Shown: piece by piece, positions 17,892 through 25,720 of the stretch
Layout of the letters: the number at the start of each line of letters is the position of its first letter
Numbering within the stretch: the stretch's first letter is position 1
From: Chlorobiaceae bacterium
GTDB taxonomy: Bacteria > Bacteroidota > Chlorobiia > Chlorobiales > Chlorobiaceae
Direction of reading: 5' to 3'
NCBI GenBank assembly: GCA_012972825.1
Contig: JABDHL010000026.1
Location: forward strand, 1 to 40,018
DNA length: 40,018 nucleotides
Translations under genes and position numbers: made by a program
The notes under the pieces: model-generated
What the model was told of the DNA's origin: nothing
The model's input: the letters and a program-made list of their open reading frames with translations, nothing else
Databases searched by the model: none

Positions 17892-18757
17892 GCAACCTCC
17901 CTTTCGGTTGAGGCTCGCACACCTTCGTAATAACGCTGGGCAAACACTGCCGCACCCAGGGCACCAGCGTAAACCATATCAAGTTTGGTCGTCTTGAAAG
18001 GATGGCCGATCAATTCTTCCAGGGCACGCTTCATCCCCTGATTGTTGGAAACTCCGCCGGAGAAGACAAGCTCGGGTTCCAGTCCCAGACGGTTGACAAG
18101 ATTTCGTACTCGACGGGCGGAAGCAAAATGAATGGCAGCTGCGATATCTTCGCGTCGTTCACCCTTCACTTTGAGCGAAATTATTTCGGACTCAGCAAAT
18201 ACAACACACTGACTGCTGACTTCGAGAGTTTTCTCTGCGAGCAATGCTTTTTCGCCAAGTTCTTCGAGCTTGTAATCCAGTAACTCTGCAACCTTTTCAA
18301 GGAAGCGCCCTGTACCGGCGGCACATTTGTCGTTCATTACAAATTCAACGACCCGACCGTTGTCCGGATCAACTTTGATGGCCTTTGAATCCTGCCCACC
18401 TATATCAATAATAGTTCTGGTACCTGCATTAAGAAAATGGGCGCCCATCGCATGGCAGGAGATTTCTGTAACCACGTCTGAAGGAAAAGCCTCAAAATCA
18501 AGAGCAATCCGACCATACCCTGTGCCCACGACATAGGCAATATCCTTGTGCAGGATTCCGGTTTGCCTGCCAATTTTTTTGATCAGTCGCTCGGCGGTTT
18601 CCTGAGAATCGACTCCGCTTGCTGTAATTGTTGTATGTATTTCATCGCCATGAACCAATACCGCCTTCGCTTGACGTGAGCCTATATCGATACCGATTAC
18701 CGTCGTTGGCCGTAAATCGGAAACCTTTTCATCGGCCAGGATTGCATTTATTTTCAT
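17888..18757 (-). CDS. BadF/HgdC-type activator ATPase (archerase)
   Basis: 289 residues from ATG 18757, preceded by GGAAG at suitable spacing; an in-frame ATG twelve codons earlier lacks one. ASKHA ATPase with GIDIGSRQAKAV, the helix-cluster-helix region MNDKCAAGTGRFLE (C145), SSQCVVFAES (C184) and the nucleotide motifs IDIGGQDSK and VFSGGVSNN. It is nearly collinear with the N-terminal domain of the next gene, so one arose by duplication. Role: ATP-driven injection of single electrons into the HgdB-like partner. Why the locus keeps both a free and a fused activator is unclear. Confidence 0.9.
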   Translation of the reverse strand: MKINAILADEKVSDLRPTTVIGIDIGSRQAKAVLVHGDEIHTTITASGVDSQETAERLIKKIGRQTGILHKDIAYVVGTGYGRIALDFEAFPSDVVTEISCHAMGAHFLNAGTRTIIDIGGQDSKAIKVDPDNGRVVEFVMNDKCAAGTGRFLEKVAELLDYKLEELGEKALLAEKTLEVSSQCVVFAESEIISLKVKGERREDIAAAIHFASARRVRNLVNRLGLEPELVFSGGVSNNQGMKRALEELIGHPFKTTKLDMVYAGALGAAVFAQRYYEGVRASTEREVA

Positions 18758-18799
18758 ATATCTCTTCCATTTGATTTTTTTTGGAATTCGCATTACTAC

Positions 18800-19321
18800 T
18801 CAAACCCATCGATTTTCTTTTATTTTATCGTACTGTAGATTTTCCGCCGATACTGTCGGTTTAATCTCATCCGGGTAACCAATAGCAAGTATTGATGAGA
18901 CCTTAATATGTTCAGGAAGCCCAAGCAGCTCCTGGACGTAGGCTTCCGCTGTTGTATTGTCATTATGCTGACGATTTCGAATTTGAATCCAGCAACTGCC
19001 GAGACCCAATGAGGCCGCTGTAAGCTGAATGATGGTGGCTGTGATAGAACAGTCTTCTATCCAAAAATCTGCTTTGCTGCTATCGCCACAAACAACAATT
19101 GCAAAAGGAGCGTTTATCAGAAATGCTGAACCAAACTGTTTCGCCTGTGAAAGCTGTATGATCAGTTCCTCATCATCAACAAGAATAAATTCCCAGGGAT
19201 TTATACCGCGAGCTGATGGGGCTCTAAGTGCTGCCTCGATGAGTATTTTCCGGGATTCAACATCTATTTTTTCGTTGGTAAATTTGCGTATGCTTCGACG
19301 TTTTCGTAATAATTCGATCAT
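18800..19321 (-). CDS. Nitroreductase-family flavoprotein
   Basis: 173 residues with the family signature at the N-terminus (RRSIRKFTNEKI, then AALRAPSARGINPWEF) and the central ALGLGSCWIQIRNR stretch that contributes to FMN binding at the dimer interface. The protein is short for the family, as in NADH-dehydrogenase/nitroreductase-like members. Such enzymes move hydride from NAD(P)H through FMN to varied acceptors. It is in the same strand and spacing series as the split-barrel flavoprotein upstream and the activator ATPase downstream, so it may supply or balance electrons for this module. Specific substrate unknown. Confidence 0.85.
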   Translation of the reverse strand: MIELLRKRRSIRKFTNEKIDVESRKILIEAALRAPSARGINPWEFILVDDEELIIQLSQAKQFGSAFLINAPFAIVVCGDSSKADFWIEDCSITATIIQLTAASLGLGSCWIQIRNRQHNDNTTAEAYVQELLGLPEHIKVSSILAIGYPDEIKPTVSAENLQYDKIKENRWV

Positions 19322-19363
19322 GGGATAACTCTGATTAATGTTCGGGGTTTCAACCCTTTGCGT

Positions 19364-19840
19364 TTACTTATGAGGGGTTTTCGCCAAGCGGTCAAGATGA
19401 CGAAAGTATGGCCGGTTAACGTCTTCTTCTTTCCTCCGAAAACTTATATTTTCATCAATCACTTCAAGCGGCTCTATAACCCAGACGCCGGAAAGTTCGA
19501 CATCACCAAGGGATTGGCGAACCTCAACATAGTGCTTCTCGAACAGCGGGCCGGTAATGTGTACTTCCACAGGACGACCTTTGATTTGAAAACGCTGCTT
19601 ATCGGGTCCGGTAACAGCTATTGATACTGTGCCATCAAACCAGATTGCCCTGACAAGATTATGATTGGTTCTTGATGATTCGAGAAGTTCCAGATAATGA
19701 ATATTACCGTCTTCGGCTGTAAAAATACTGTGTTTCAAAACCACATCAGGAATACCGGCTTCATCTACAGTCGCTAATGCTTTATATACTTTTCTGTCAT
19801 TAAGAAGCACCTGCAGCTCTGATGACAATTGGATCGCCAT
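19364..19840 (-). CDS. Pyridoxamine 5'-phosphate oxidase-like FMN split-barrel protein
   Basis: 158 residues; the first two thirds read as a flavin split barrel (LNDRKVYKALATVDEAGIPDVV, then IWFDGTVSIAVTGPDKQRFQIKGRPVEV). Preceded by AAGGAG at ideal spacing to ATG 19840. Similar in plan to the protein at 36100-36543. The C-terminus carries a charged extension (ENISFRRKEEDVNRP). Members of the family bind FMN, F420 or heme; which cofactor is used here cannot be judged. It sits between the divergent radical SAM gene and the nitroreductase gene. Confidence 0.8.
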   Translation of the reverse strand: MAIQLSSELQVLLNDRKVYKALATVDEAGIPDVVLKHSIFTAEDGNIHYLELLESSRTNHNLVRAIWFDGTVSIAVTGPDKQRFQIKGRPVEVHITGPLFEKHYVEVRQSLGDVELSGVWVIEPLEVIDENISFRRKEEDVNRPYFRHLDRLAKTPHK

Positions 19841-19908
19841 TGTTGATCTCCTTGATTATATTATTCTTAAGTAGTTCTATTTATTGGAATAAGATCGCTG
19901 TAAGACGA

Positions 19909-21174
19909 TCATATAAGTCTTGCTAAATCAGAATCAGGATGATTGCCGCAGCGTCTATAGTCATCAAAATCAACAGTCAATCCATACTTGACCCTTAATT
20001 GGTGAAGTCCACTGGCCAACCTCACGTAATAATCAAGCGAAGCATTTTGCTGCTCATGAAAATCAGAACCTGGACGTGGCGACCAAACAACAAAAATGGT
20101 TGTCACACCATTTTCAGCCAGAGACTCAGCTTCATCAAGCGTTGAGCGAAGTGCTTCATCTTCAGATATAAATCCATACGGTTTTGCGAGTTCAACACCT
20201 CCGACAATGCCAGTTGCAACATGCCCTTTGCCAAAAATATCAACCGATCGAATCAACCGTTGTTTCCACTCCTGGTAGCCAACATTATCTGCCTTTCCCG
20301 GGCAAATCCAGTTGAATTTGTCTTCATTAAGCACCTCAAGGTCACTGGTATAACTCATAAGACCAGTCTCATCATAAAGGCGCTTTAACTGCTTTTCATT
20401 AAAAGCTGAGGAAATAAGCTGACTGGGAAATTTTTTCGTTGCGAAGTTCTCACCAATCGCCTGAAGTGTTTCTATATATAAATCAACCTCTTTATCGAAA
20501 AGTCCATTACCAGCAAGCACAGAACCGCCGGTGAGGCATATACCGGTAAAGCGACCTGGTTCTTTTAATGCCTCCCGAATTGTTTCAGATATGTCTTGTG
20601 GCTTAATGCGAGGGCGAGCCTTTGCATCTTCATTGCGTTTTTTGTTGTTGTTATTTATATCGCAGAACCGGCAGCCTTTGTGATCAGTCCAAAAATGGCA
20701 ATAACTCGACTGGACGATACTTAGACGCTGTGGCCGGGCACTGAAAATCTGCCTCATAGGAACACCGGAGGAGGTTTTGAGGTCGTAGAACCTCGGTTTT
20801 CGCCAGAATTCCACATGCTCGATAAATTCACCATTGTCGACAAGAGCCAAACGACCATCCACAAGATCAACCAGGTAGGGGTTCTCCTCCAGAGGGGTTG
20901 AACTGACGAGAATTGAGGTGCCATCTCTCAACAGAAGCGATGCCGGAAGAGGCTTTTCAACTCCATCGCGAGAACCGAAGAGTTCGCTGATAGCAGGATC
21001 ATTTACAAGGTGAATTTCGGGATCAACAACACTTAAGGCTCTTTCGGTATAGTGAATCCCACGACGTTGAACATCGGTCTTGATGATAACCAAGCGAGGA
21101 ATATCAGGATATTGAGTAACAACTTCGTTGAGGGTCAACTCATTCTGAAAAGTCCTTTTTAATGCTACTGACAT
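19909..21174 (-). CDS. Divergent radical SAM protein with C-X8-C-X2-C motif
   Basis: 421 residues, start ATG 21174 behind a strong AGGAGAA site. The cluster motif is C159-X8-C168-X2-C171 (SSYCHFWTDHKGCRFCDIN), the same unusual spacing as the six paralogues at 21633-34758, and the glycine-rich SAM motif CLTGGSVLAGNG follows. A conserved WICPGKADN segment parallels AICPGKELQC of the others but lacks its second Cys. It lacks the N-terminal region typical of the others and their C-terminal VA tail, so it is a distant homologue. It is the first gene after attenuator B and leads the archerase/flavin module. Reaction unknown. Confidence 0.85.
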   Translation of the reverse strand: MSVALKRTFQNELTLNEVVTQYPDIPRLVIIKTDVQRRGIHYTERALSVVDPEIHLVNDPAISELFGSRDGVEKPLPASLLLRDGTSILVSSTPLEENPYLVDLVDGRLALVDNGEFIEHVEFWRKPRFYDLKTSSGVPMRQIFSARPQRLSIVQSSYCHFWTDHKGCRFCDINNNNKKRNEDAKARPRIKPQDISETIREALKEPGRFTGICLTGGSVLAGNGLFDKEVDLYIETLQAIGENFATKKFPSQLISSAFNEKQLKRLYDETGLMSYTSDLEVLNEDKFNWICPGKADNVGYQEWKQRLIRSVDIFGKGHVATGIVGGVELAKPYGFISEDEALRSTLDEAESLAENGVTTIFVVWSPRPGSDFHEQQNASLDYYVRLASGLHQLRVKYGLTVDFDDYRRCGNHPDSDLARLI

Positions 21175-21220
21175 ATTCGGTTCTCCTGTAATCTGTTTAA
21201 TTGGATTCTTTTCAAATAGA

Positions 21221-21259
21221 AAAGCAAAAAGCCGACCTTATAACAGTAAGAATCGGCTC
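21221..21259 (-). terminator. Attenuator terminator of leader B
   Basis: Minus-strand AGCCGATTCTTA, loop, then TATAAGGTCGGCT followed by TTTTGCTTTT: a rho-independent terminator 47 bases before the radical SAM ATG. The 5' arm is nearly identical to those of leaders A and C (AGCCGATTCTT). Confidence 0.85.
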
Positions 21260-21286
21260 TTGTGTGACATGTATTGCGTGAAATGA

Positions 21287-21406
21287 TTATGTCAATAAGC
21301 CGATAAGTCCGCTACATGAAAGCACATGACGATGACAACAACAGTTGACCGCGCTCAATAGAAGAGGTTTCGTCGCGACAGAACAGACTCCAAGTACTCT
21401 TTTCAT
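21287..21406 (-). CDS. Leader peptide B with three consecutive Cys codons (attenuator)
   Basis: A 39-residue ORF starting MKRVLGVCSV, with CCC at residues 22-24 (SAVNCCCHRH) and further cysteines at 8 and 31, ending GLLT. It stops 28 bases before the terminator at 21221-21259. Because the upstream nitrogenase-like operon shows no terminator before it, this leader probably controls read-through from that operon into the archerase module. It starts 16 bases after the broken dehydrogenase remnant. Confidence 0.75.
   Translation of the reverse strand: MKRVLGVCSVATKPLLLSAVNCCCHRHVLSCSGLIGLLT
21293..21307 (-). promoter_or_regulatory. Antiterminator segment of attenuator B
   Basis: Inside the last codons of leader ORF B, minus-strand ATCGGCT (21298-21304) is the exact complement of AGCCGAT in the 5' arm of the terminator (21252-21258), with one more wobble pair possible. 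A ribosome stalled at the Cys codons about 30 bases upstream would leave it free to pair. A ribosome at the stop codon would cover it. Confidence 0.7.
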
Positions 21407-21421
21407 AATCGTGTGTTCATG

Positions 21422-21636
21422 TTATTGAGGCTGACCAATCGGTCGGATAAGGATTTCGTTGACATCAACATGCTGAGGCTGCCTCACTGCATAGATTACA
21501 GCCCTGGCAACATCGTCCGACTCCAAGGCTTTTGGAAGCACCGGTTTCTGCAGATTGTCCCAAAAGGGTGTATCAACAATACCCGGATGCCAATTCCGGT
21601 TGATGCTCCGGTAATAAGAAATACCTTGCTGCTCAT
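21422..21636 (-). pseudogene. Short-chain dehydrogenase remnant with internal deletion
   Basis: The first 17 codons from ATG 21636 read MSSKVFLITGASTGIGI, the start of a classical SDR with the NAD(P) glycine motif TGASTGIG. The sequence then jumps, in another frame, to the extreme C-terminal part: HPGIVDTPFWDNLQKP and ARAVIYAVRQPQHVDVNE, ending at a stop at 21422. About 170 residues, including the catalytic Tyr-Lys, are missing. The ATG overlaps the stop of the radical SAM gene in an ATGA, so the intact gene was once translationally coupled to it. The ending resembles YdfG-type SDRs and is unlike the intact SDR at 26782-27585. Confidence 0.8.
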
Positions 21637-22826
21637 GCTACCTGCCCCTTGAAAACCGGCAGCGTTTGATCCTCTATTCTGTAAATATCATGGATCACGG
21701 TTATTGGCGCTGCATTACAGTCGTAGAGTTCCTCATAGGTAAAACCGTACTTTCTATGTATGGCAGCTATTTTCTTGTAGAGATCAAAATGCCAGGCTGG
21801 TTCCGGTGTACGATGGCCTTCCAAAGCAGAGCCAGGGTTAGGATTCCAGCTTGTCGCAAAACAGATGACACCTTTTGATGCGAGATATTCAATTCCCTCA
21901 AGTGTTGAATCTTTCGGTTCAATACCTGCGACAATGTTTGAGCGCACCTTTCCTTTGCCAAACACCTCGACTTCGTACTCCAATGCTTTCACCCAATGCT
22001 CCCAACCACCGCACTGCAACTCTTTACCAGGGCAAATTGCCTTGAATATATTTCTATCCCAGATTTCAATATTGCTTGCAATGGTTCGATAACCAGCCTC
22101 TTTATACTTATCGATAATATTGAGATCGTGAGGAGCACCAATAACAGCGGTACCATTAAAATCGTCAAGACCGGTATGTTCTTTTATTGAATCGGCAACA
22201 TCCAGATAATATTCCACTTCACGCCTTTCAGCCACAAATCCGCCTGTTATGGTAACGTGACGTGCTCCATTCCGGTATGCTGCGGCAACTGTTTCGCCAA
22301 TTTGATTGGGGTACTTCCACCCTATACCTTCAATTTCTCCATAGGTATCTTTGGTTGCATTGATATTGCAGAATTTACAGTCGTGATCCTGGTCTTTAAG
22401 CGCGCACTCATTACTATATGCTACCAGCAGTGCTCCATCCTGAGTATAGAGCGCAAGATTGGACATGCTTGTACCATCAGAAGTTTTTTGTCCGTAATAA
22501 GCAGGGCGTTCAATGAATTCAATGGGGAATATTACTTTTCCCTGATGAGCAAGATAGTATGTGCCACTTTCATAGATGAACGAATAGGGAGACCTGCGAT
22601 CCCACTTAAGGACATAGGTTAATCCATGGGGAGAATAAAAACCGGCGGGAAACTGGATTCCTACATGAGTTTCATGGTCACCCTCAAACAGACAGTGAAC
22701 TTCTTCCTGAAATCGTCCACCAAGATCGAGATGTTTGAAAATATGGGGGTCAAAGCTGATACCATCAACACCTGTTATAATTTTCAGCTCCAGCTCTTTG
22801 TACAATGTTTCTTTAAGATTGCTCAT
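21633..22826 (-). CDS. Radical SAM protein, C-X8-C-X2-C family (paralogue 6)
   Basis: 397 residues, ATG 22826 after GGGAGGAG at good spacing. An N-terminal domain of about 115 residues precedes the SAM core. The cluster motif is C141-X8-C150-X2-C153 (NECALKDQDHDCKFCNIN), unlike the common C-X3-C-X2-C. The SAM-binding glycine stretch is TITGGFVAERREVEYYLDVA. A further conserved pair, ICPGKELQCGGW, and a late YDC could hold an auxiliary cluster or be catalytic. It ends in VA like its five relatives at 28011-34758. As the last gene of the NifHDK-like operon, it is the copy most directly tied to that complex. Confidence 0.85.
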   Translation of the reverse strand: MSNLKETLYKELELKIITGVDGISFDPHIFKHLDLGGRFQEEVHCLFEGDHETHVGIQFPAGFYSPHGLTYVLKWDRRSPYSFIYESGTYYLAHQGKVIFPIEFIERPAYYGQKTSDGTSMSNLALYTQDGALLVAYSNECALKDQDHDCKFCNINATKDTYGEIEGIGWKYPNQIGETVAAAYRNGARHVTITGGFVAERREVEYYLDVADSIKEHTGLDDFNGTAVIGAPHDLNIIDKYKEAGYRTIASNIEIWDRNIFKAICPGKELQCGGWEHWVKALEYEVEVFGKGKVRSNIVAGIEPKDSTLEGIEYLASKGVICFATSWNPNPGSALEGHRTPEPAWHFDLYKKIAAIHRKYGFTYEELYDCNAAPITVIHDIYRIEDQTLPVFKGQVA

Positions 22827-22907
22827 GTTTATCTCCTCCCGGAATTAGAAATTATTGAGTATGAAATAATGCCCTGTTGTTTCACTTCTATTATGTTTTA
22901 CACGTTA

Positions 22908-24275
22908 TCATGAGCCATATAATGCCGATTCAGAAGCTGTATGAACTTGAGATTCCTGAGAAATATGACTGTTATAGCCTTTTGACAGGATCGCACTGCC
23001 GAAATCTTCCAGCAGTGTTGCTGCGCCTCTATAACCCGCATAGCCACGGCTCAAGACTACCTGCTTAGATAACGGAAATGAAAGCTGTAAAAACGGGACT
23101 CCCAACTCAACTGCTACAGGTTCTTCAAGAGCACTTCCTAATACGAGCTCAACAGCTGCGGAACGAACTATATCAGTGATTTCAGCAAGATCTTCGCTGA
23201 AAAAGACTTCTGTACCGCTGTTTTCCACCAAACCGGTAAGTGTGGTTAATAAAGCTTCTCTGACATTCTCAGGTGGATTATCGGTTATGATCAACGTCCG
23301 TGGAATCAATCCAAGGGTTCCAGCCAGAAACTCACTTATCCCGACAACCTGAGCACTCTCGCCAATGAGAGCAAATTCACGCTGAAAACCTGCCCGGTAA
23401 TAGGTGTCGGCTATAGAGGCCAGATAGGTGCTCAAACGCTTTTCTTCGCTTTTTATAAAGTTTTCTGTACGCGTAACATCAAGGTTGAGACGGTCACCGA
23501 CCGTTTGCAGGAAACGTCCTGCCGCACTTCCTACCGGCAGGCCTTCAAGCCTAAGCACCTGTGCTCCATAGCGTTCCTCAAGCAGCAAGGCAGGAGCATC
23601 ACCCCAGACAGAAACAACAACATTAAGAGCAGCTTTTGGAACCCGATTCCAGGCAGTAAGACCCTGACCATACCCGAAAAGCAGATTAGGTTTCAGACCG
23701 ATTCCCTCCAGCAAGCGTCCAATCTCTTCAAGATTTCCTGCCCAGAATGGGTCTTGATGCGGAACAATTCCCCATATATTGACCAGTCCTTCGATCGGGG
23801 ATTGTTCGCCCTTACCTAAGGAGGGCAATTGTTCGATCAGAGCTTTGACAGCCAACTGATATCCTAGATGAACATCGCCGCGAAAACCCGGAGTATTTGC
23901 GTAGATAACCTGAAAATCCTGGTCGCGCCCTTCTTTTGTCATTGCAGGGATATCATCGCCAACCATTTCGGTGGAGCAACCGGTGACAATGACATAGAGA
24001 TCACCCTCGACAATTTTAACCGTGTTTTTAAGCTGTTCCCGTAAACGGGAGCTGCCACCGAAAACAACATGCTTTTCGCTGATATTGCTGTTTGAAACCG
24101 GCGGACCTCCGAATCTGTCAGCACCTGCATTGAGACGATTAACTCCCAGAAAATGCTGTACCCCGCAACCTGCTGTACTGTGAATAACTGGAACAACCCC
24201 TTCGATAGCTTCAATGACCTGAAGAGCTCCATGCAATGCGCAGGAGTTGCGCGATCCTTCTATATGATGAGCCAT
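22908..24275 (-). CDS. Nitrogenase-like component 1, K-like subunit
   Basis: 455 residues from ATG 24275, which follows the D-like stop by one base and has AAGGAAG upstream; longer frames only overlap the previous gene. It has exactly three cysteines, C12 (NSCALHG), C37 (TAGCGVQ) and C100 (VTGCSTEMVGDDI). They match the three P-cluster ligands of NifK (C70, C95, C153) in motif and nearly in spacing. The rest follows the three-Rossmann-domain plan of the superfamily. With the single cysteine of the D-like partner, four ligands are available, enough for a [4Fe-4S] cluster. It is shorter than NifK (about 520) and closer in size to NifN/BchB/BchZ-type subunits. Substrate unknown. Confidence 0.88.
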   Translation of the reverse strand: MAHHIEGSRNSCALHGALQVIEAIEGVVPVIHSTAGCGVQHFLGVNRLNAGADRFGGPPVSNSNISEKHVVFGGSSRLREQLKNTVKIVEGDLYVIVTGCSTEMVGDDIPAMTKEGRDQDFQVIYANTPGFRGDVHLGYQLAVKALIEQLPSLGKGEQSPIEGLVNIWGIVPHQDPFWAGNLEEIGRLLEGIGLKPNLLFGYGQGLTAWNRVPKAALNVVVSVWGDAPALLLEERYGAQVLRLEGLPVGSAAGRFLQTVGDRLNLDVTRTENFIKSEEKRLSTYLASIADTYYRAGFQREFALIGESAQVVGISEFLAGTLGLIPRTLIITDNPPENVREALLTTLTGLVENSGTEVFFSEDLAEITDIVRSAAVELVLGSALEEPVAVELGVPFLQLSFPLSKQVVLSRGYAGYRGAATLLEDFGSAILSKGYNSHISQESQVHTASESALYGS

Positions 24276-24276
24276 A

Positions 24277-25692
24277 TTATTTAACTTCCTTTTTGATATG
24301 CCAGTTGGGACTACGCCGAAACCATGATTCCTTATATGGAAGCGGTGTTCGGGCAAGTGCTGCACCAAATGTGCGATTAAGCAGTGCAGCTGAAAAACGT
24401 CGAGCAAGAGCGATCACTCCGTTGTAGCCAAGAACAGGAGTCTCCTCCAGGGAGACTACCGGTATGCCAAGCCTTCCGATTTGTCCGAGATGTGCAGAAT
24501 CGCCAAGATAGAGATCAGGGCTCAGTCGTTTGATAATATTAGCCTCTTCAAATGGTTGGCCATCAGCAACATGAATCTGCAGTACTGGATACCGCGAGGA
24601 GAGTTCTTCCAAACGCTCCTTGTGCAGTTGGTCGAGGCGACTCACGGTTATTCCAACAACCTCACCTCCCAGTTCTTCTATAAGACTCAATACACTGAAT
24701 GAGGTGGCAGAGGCAAGTCCGAGATAAACCCGAACTCCATTAAGATTAAAATCTCCAAGGGCTTTTTGCACCCGTTCAGATTCCTGTTCATGGAAAAGCT
24801 TAACTGCTGCCTCATCAAGTCCCAATGCCTTTCCTGCAACAGACAGCCAGCGTCCTGTAGCACCGATACCTATCGGGCGTGATGCCTCAGCATAAGGGAC
24901 TCCATACTCATCACGAAGAGTGATCCCCAGATAATTCCCTGTGTCCTGATCAAGAGAGATGGAATACCTTGCCGCTGCGGCATGCCTAAATGTGCCATGC
25001 GACGCTTCATCGGGAAGAATATTAAGTTCAAGGCCAAGCGATGTCAGTATCCTTTCGGCCTCACGACGATCATCAGGATGCTCGGCGACTGAGAGAAGAT
25101 TAACGCTGTTGTTCTTATTATGCTCCCCGCGTTTTCCCGCCAGGTATTTCAGCAGAGCATGCAACGTTGTATCATAACCTGTCACGGCATGATGCGACGC
25201 AAAACCAGTCACATAGATCGGAACAATGTCCAACTCCAACTCTTCGTGCAGTTCCTCTACTACCGACTGGATGTCATCGTTATTGATGGCAACGATAGGA
25301 CTCGATACAATAAATATCACTTCAGGTTTATAACGATGATAAACTTCCTTAATGGCTTTGCGAAGTTTCAGGTCAGCTCCCATAATGGTATCCCTGTCAT
25401 CCAGATTGGTTACAATCCAACGACCGTTTCCTTTTGTTACCTGATGGAAAAGGCCGGCAGCCACGCATCCTCGTCCAGCATGAATAACTGAAACGCTGTT
25501 ACGTATAGCAGCCAGAAGACGCAATGCATAGAGAAGATCGTCCTGCGTGCTCTGTGAAAAGGTGCGAATCCGTTTAACAGGTTCCCCATCAGAAAACTCT
25601 GTCACCGCTGCGGATACATTTCCCTGCCAGGCGTTCAACGTATCAAGTCGCTTCTCTCTTGTTCGAGAGGATTTAGCTTTCAAAAGACTCAT
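24277..25692 (-). CDS. Nitrogenase-like component 1, D-like subunit with one cysteine
   Basis: 471 residues if started at ATG 25692, which avoids overlap with the NifH-like gene; an in-frame start at 25764 lies inside that gene. It contains a single cysteine, C76 (HAGRGCVAAGLFHQ), at the place of NifD C88. The positions of NifD C62 and C154 are replaced (the latter region reads VSSPIVAINNDDIQ). No counterparts of the FeMo-cofactor ligands C275 and H442 are seen: the last region reads VLGYNGVIALARR. GFASHHAVTGYD matches the GFRG...HH stretch of NifD. So it belongs to the nitrogenase superfamily but cannot carry a P-cluster or an M-type cofactor in the known way. Confidence 0.85.
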   Translation of the reverse strand: MSLLKAKSSRTREKRLDTLNAWQGNVSAAVTEFSDGEPVKRIRTFSQSTQDDLLYALRLLAAIRNSVSVIHAGRGCVAAGLFHQVTKGNGRWIVTNLDDRDTIMGADLKLRKAIKEVYHRYKPEVIFIVSSPIVAINNDDIQSVVEELHEELELDIVPIYVTGFASHHAVTGYDTTLHALLKYLAGKRGEHNKNNSVNLLSVAEHPDDRREAERILTSLGLELNILPDEASHGTFRHAAAARYSISLDQDTGNYLGITLRDEYGVPYAEASRPIGIGATGRWLSVAGKALGLDEAAVKLFHEQESERVQKALGDFNLNGVRVYLGLASATSFSVLSLIEELGGEVVGITVSRLDQLHKERLEELSSRYPVLQIHVADGQPFEEANIIKRLSPDLYLGDSAHLGQIGRLGIPVVSLEETPVLGYNGVIALARRFSAALLNRTFGAALARTPLPYKESWFRRSPNWHIKKEVK

Positions 25693-25720
25693 TAGTGCGG
25701 TCGTTTTACTGATTACTGTT

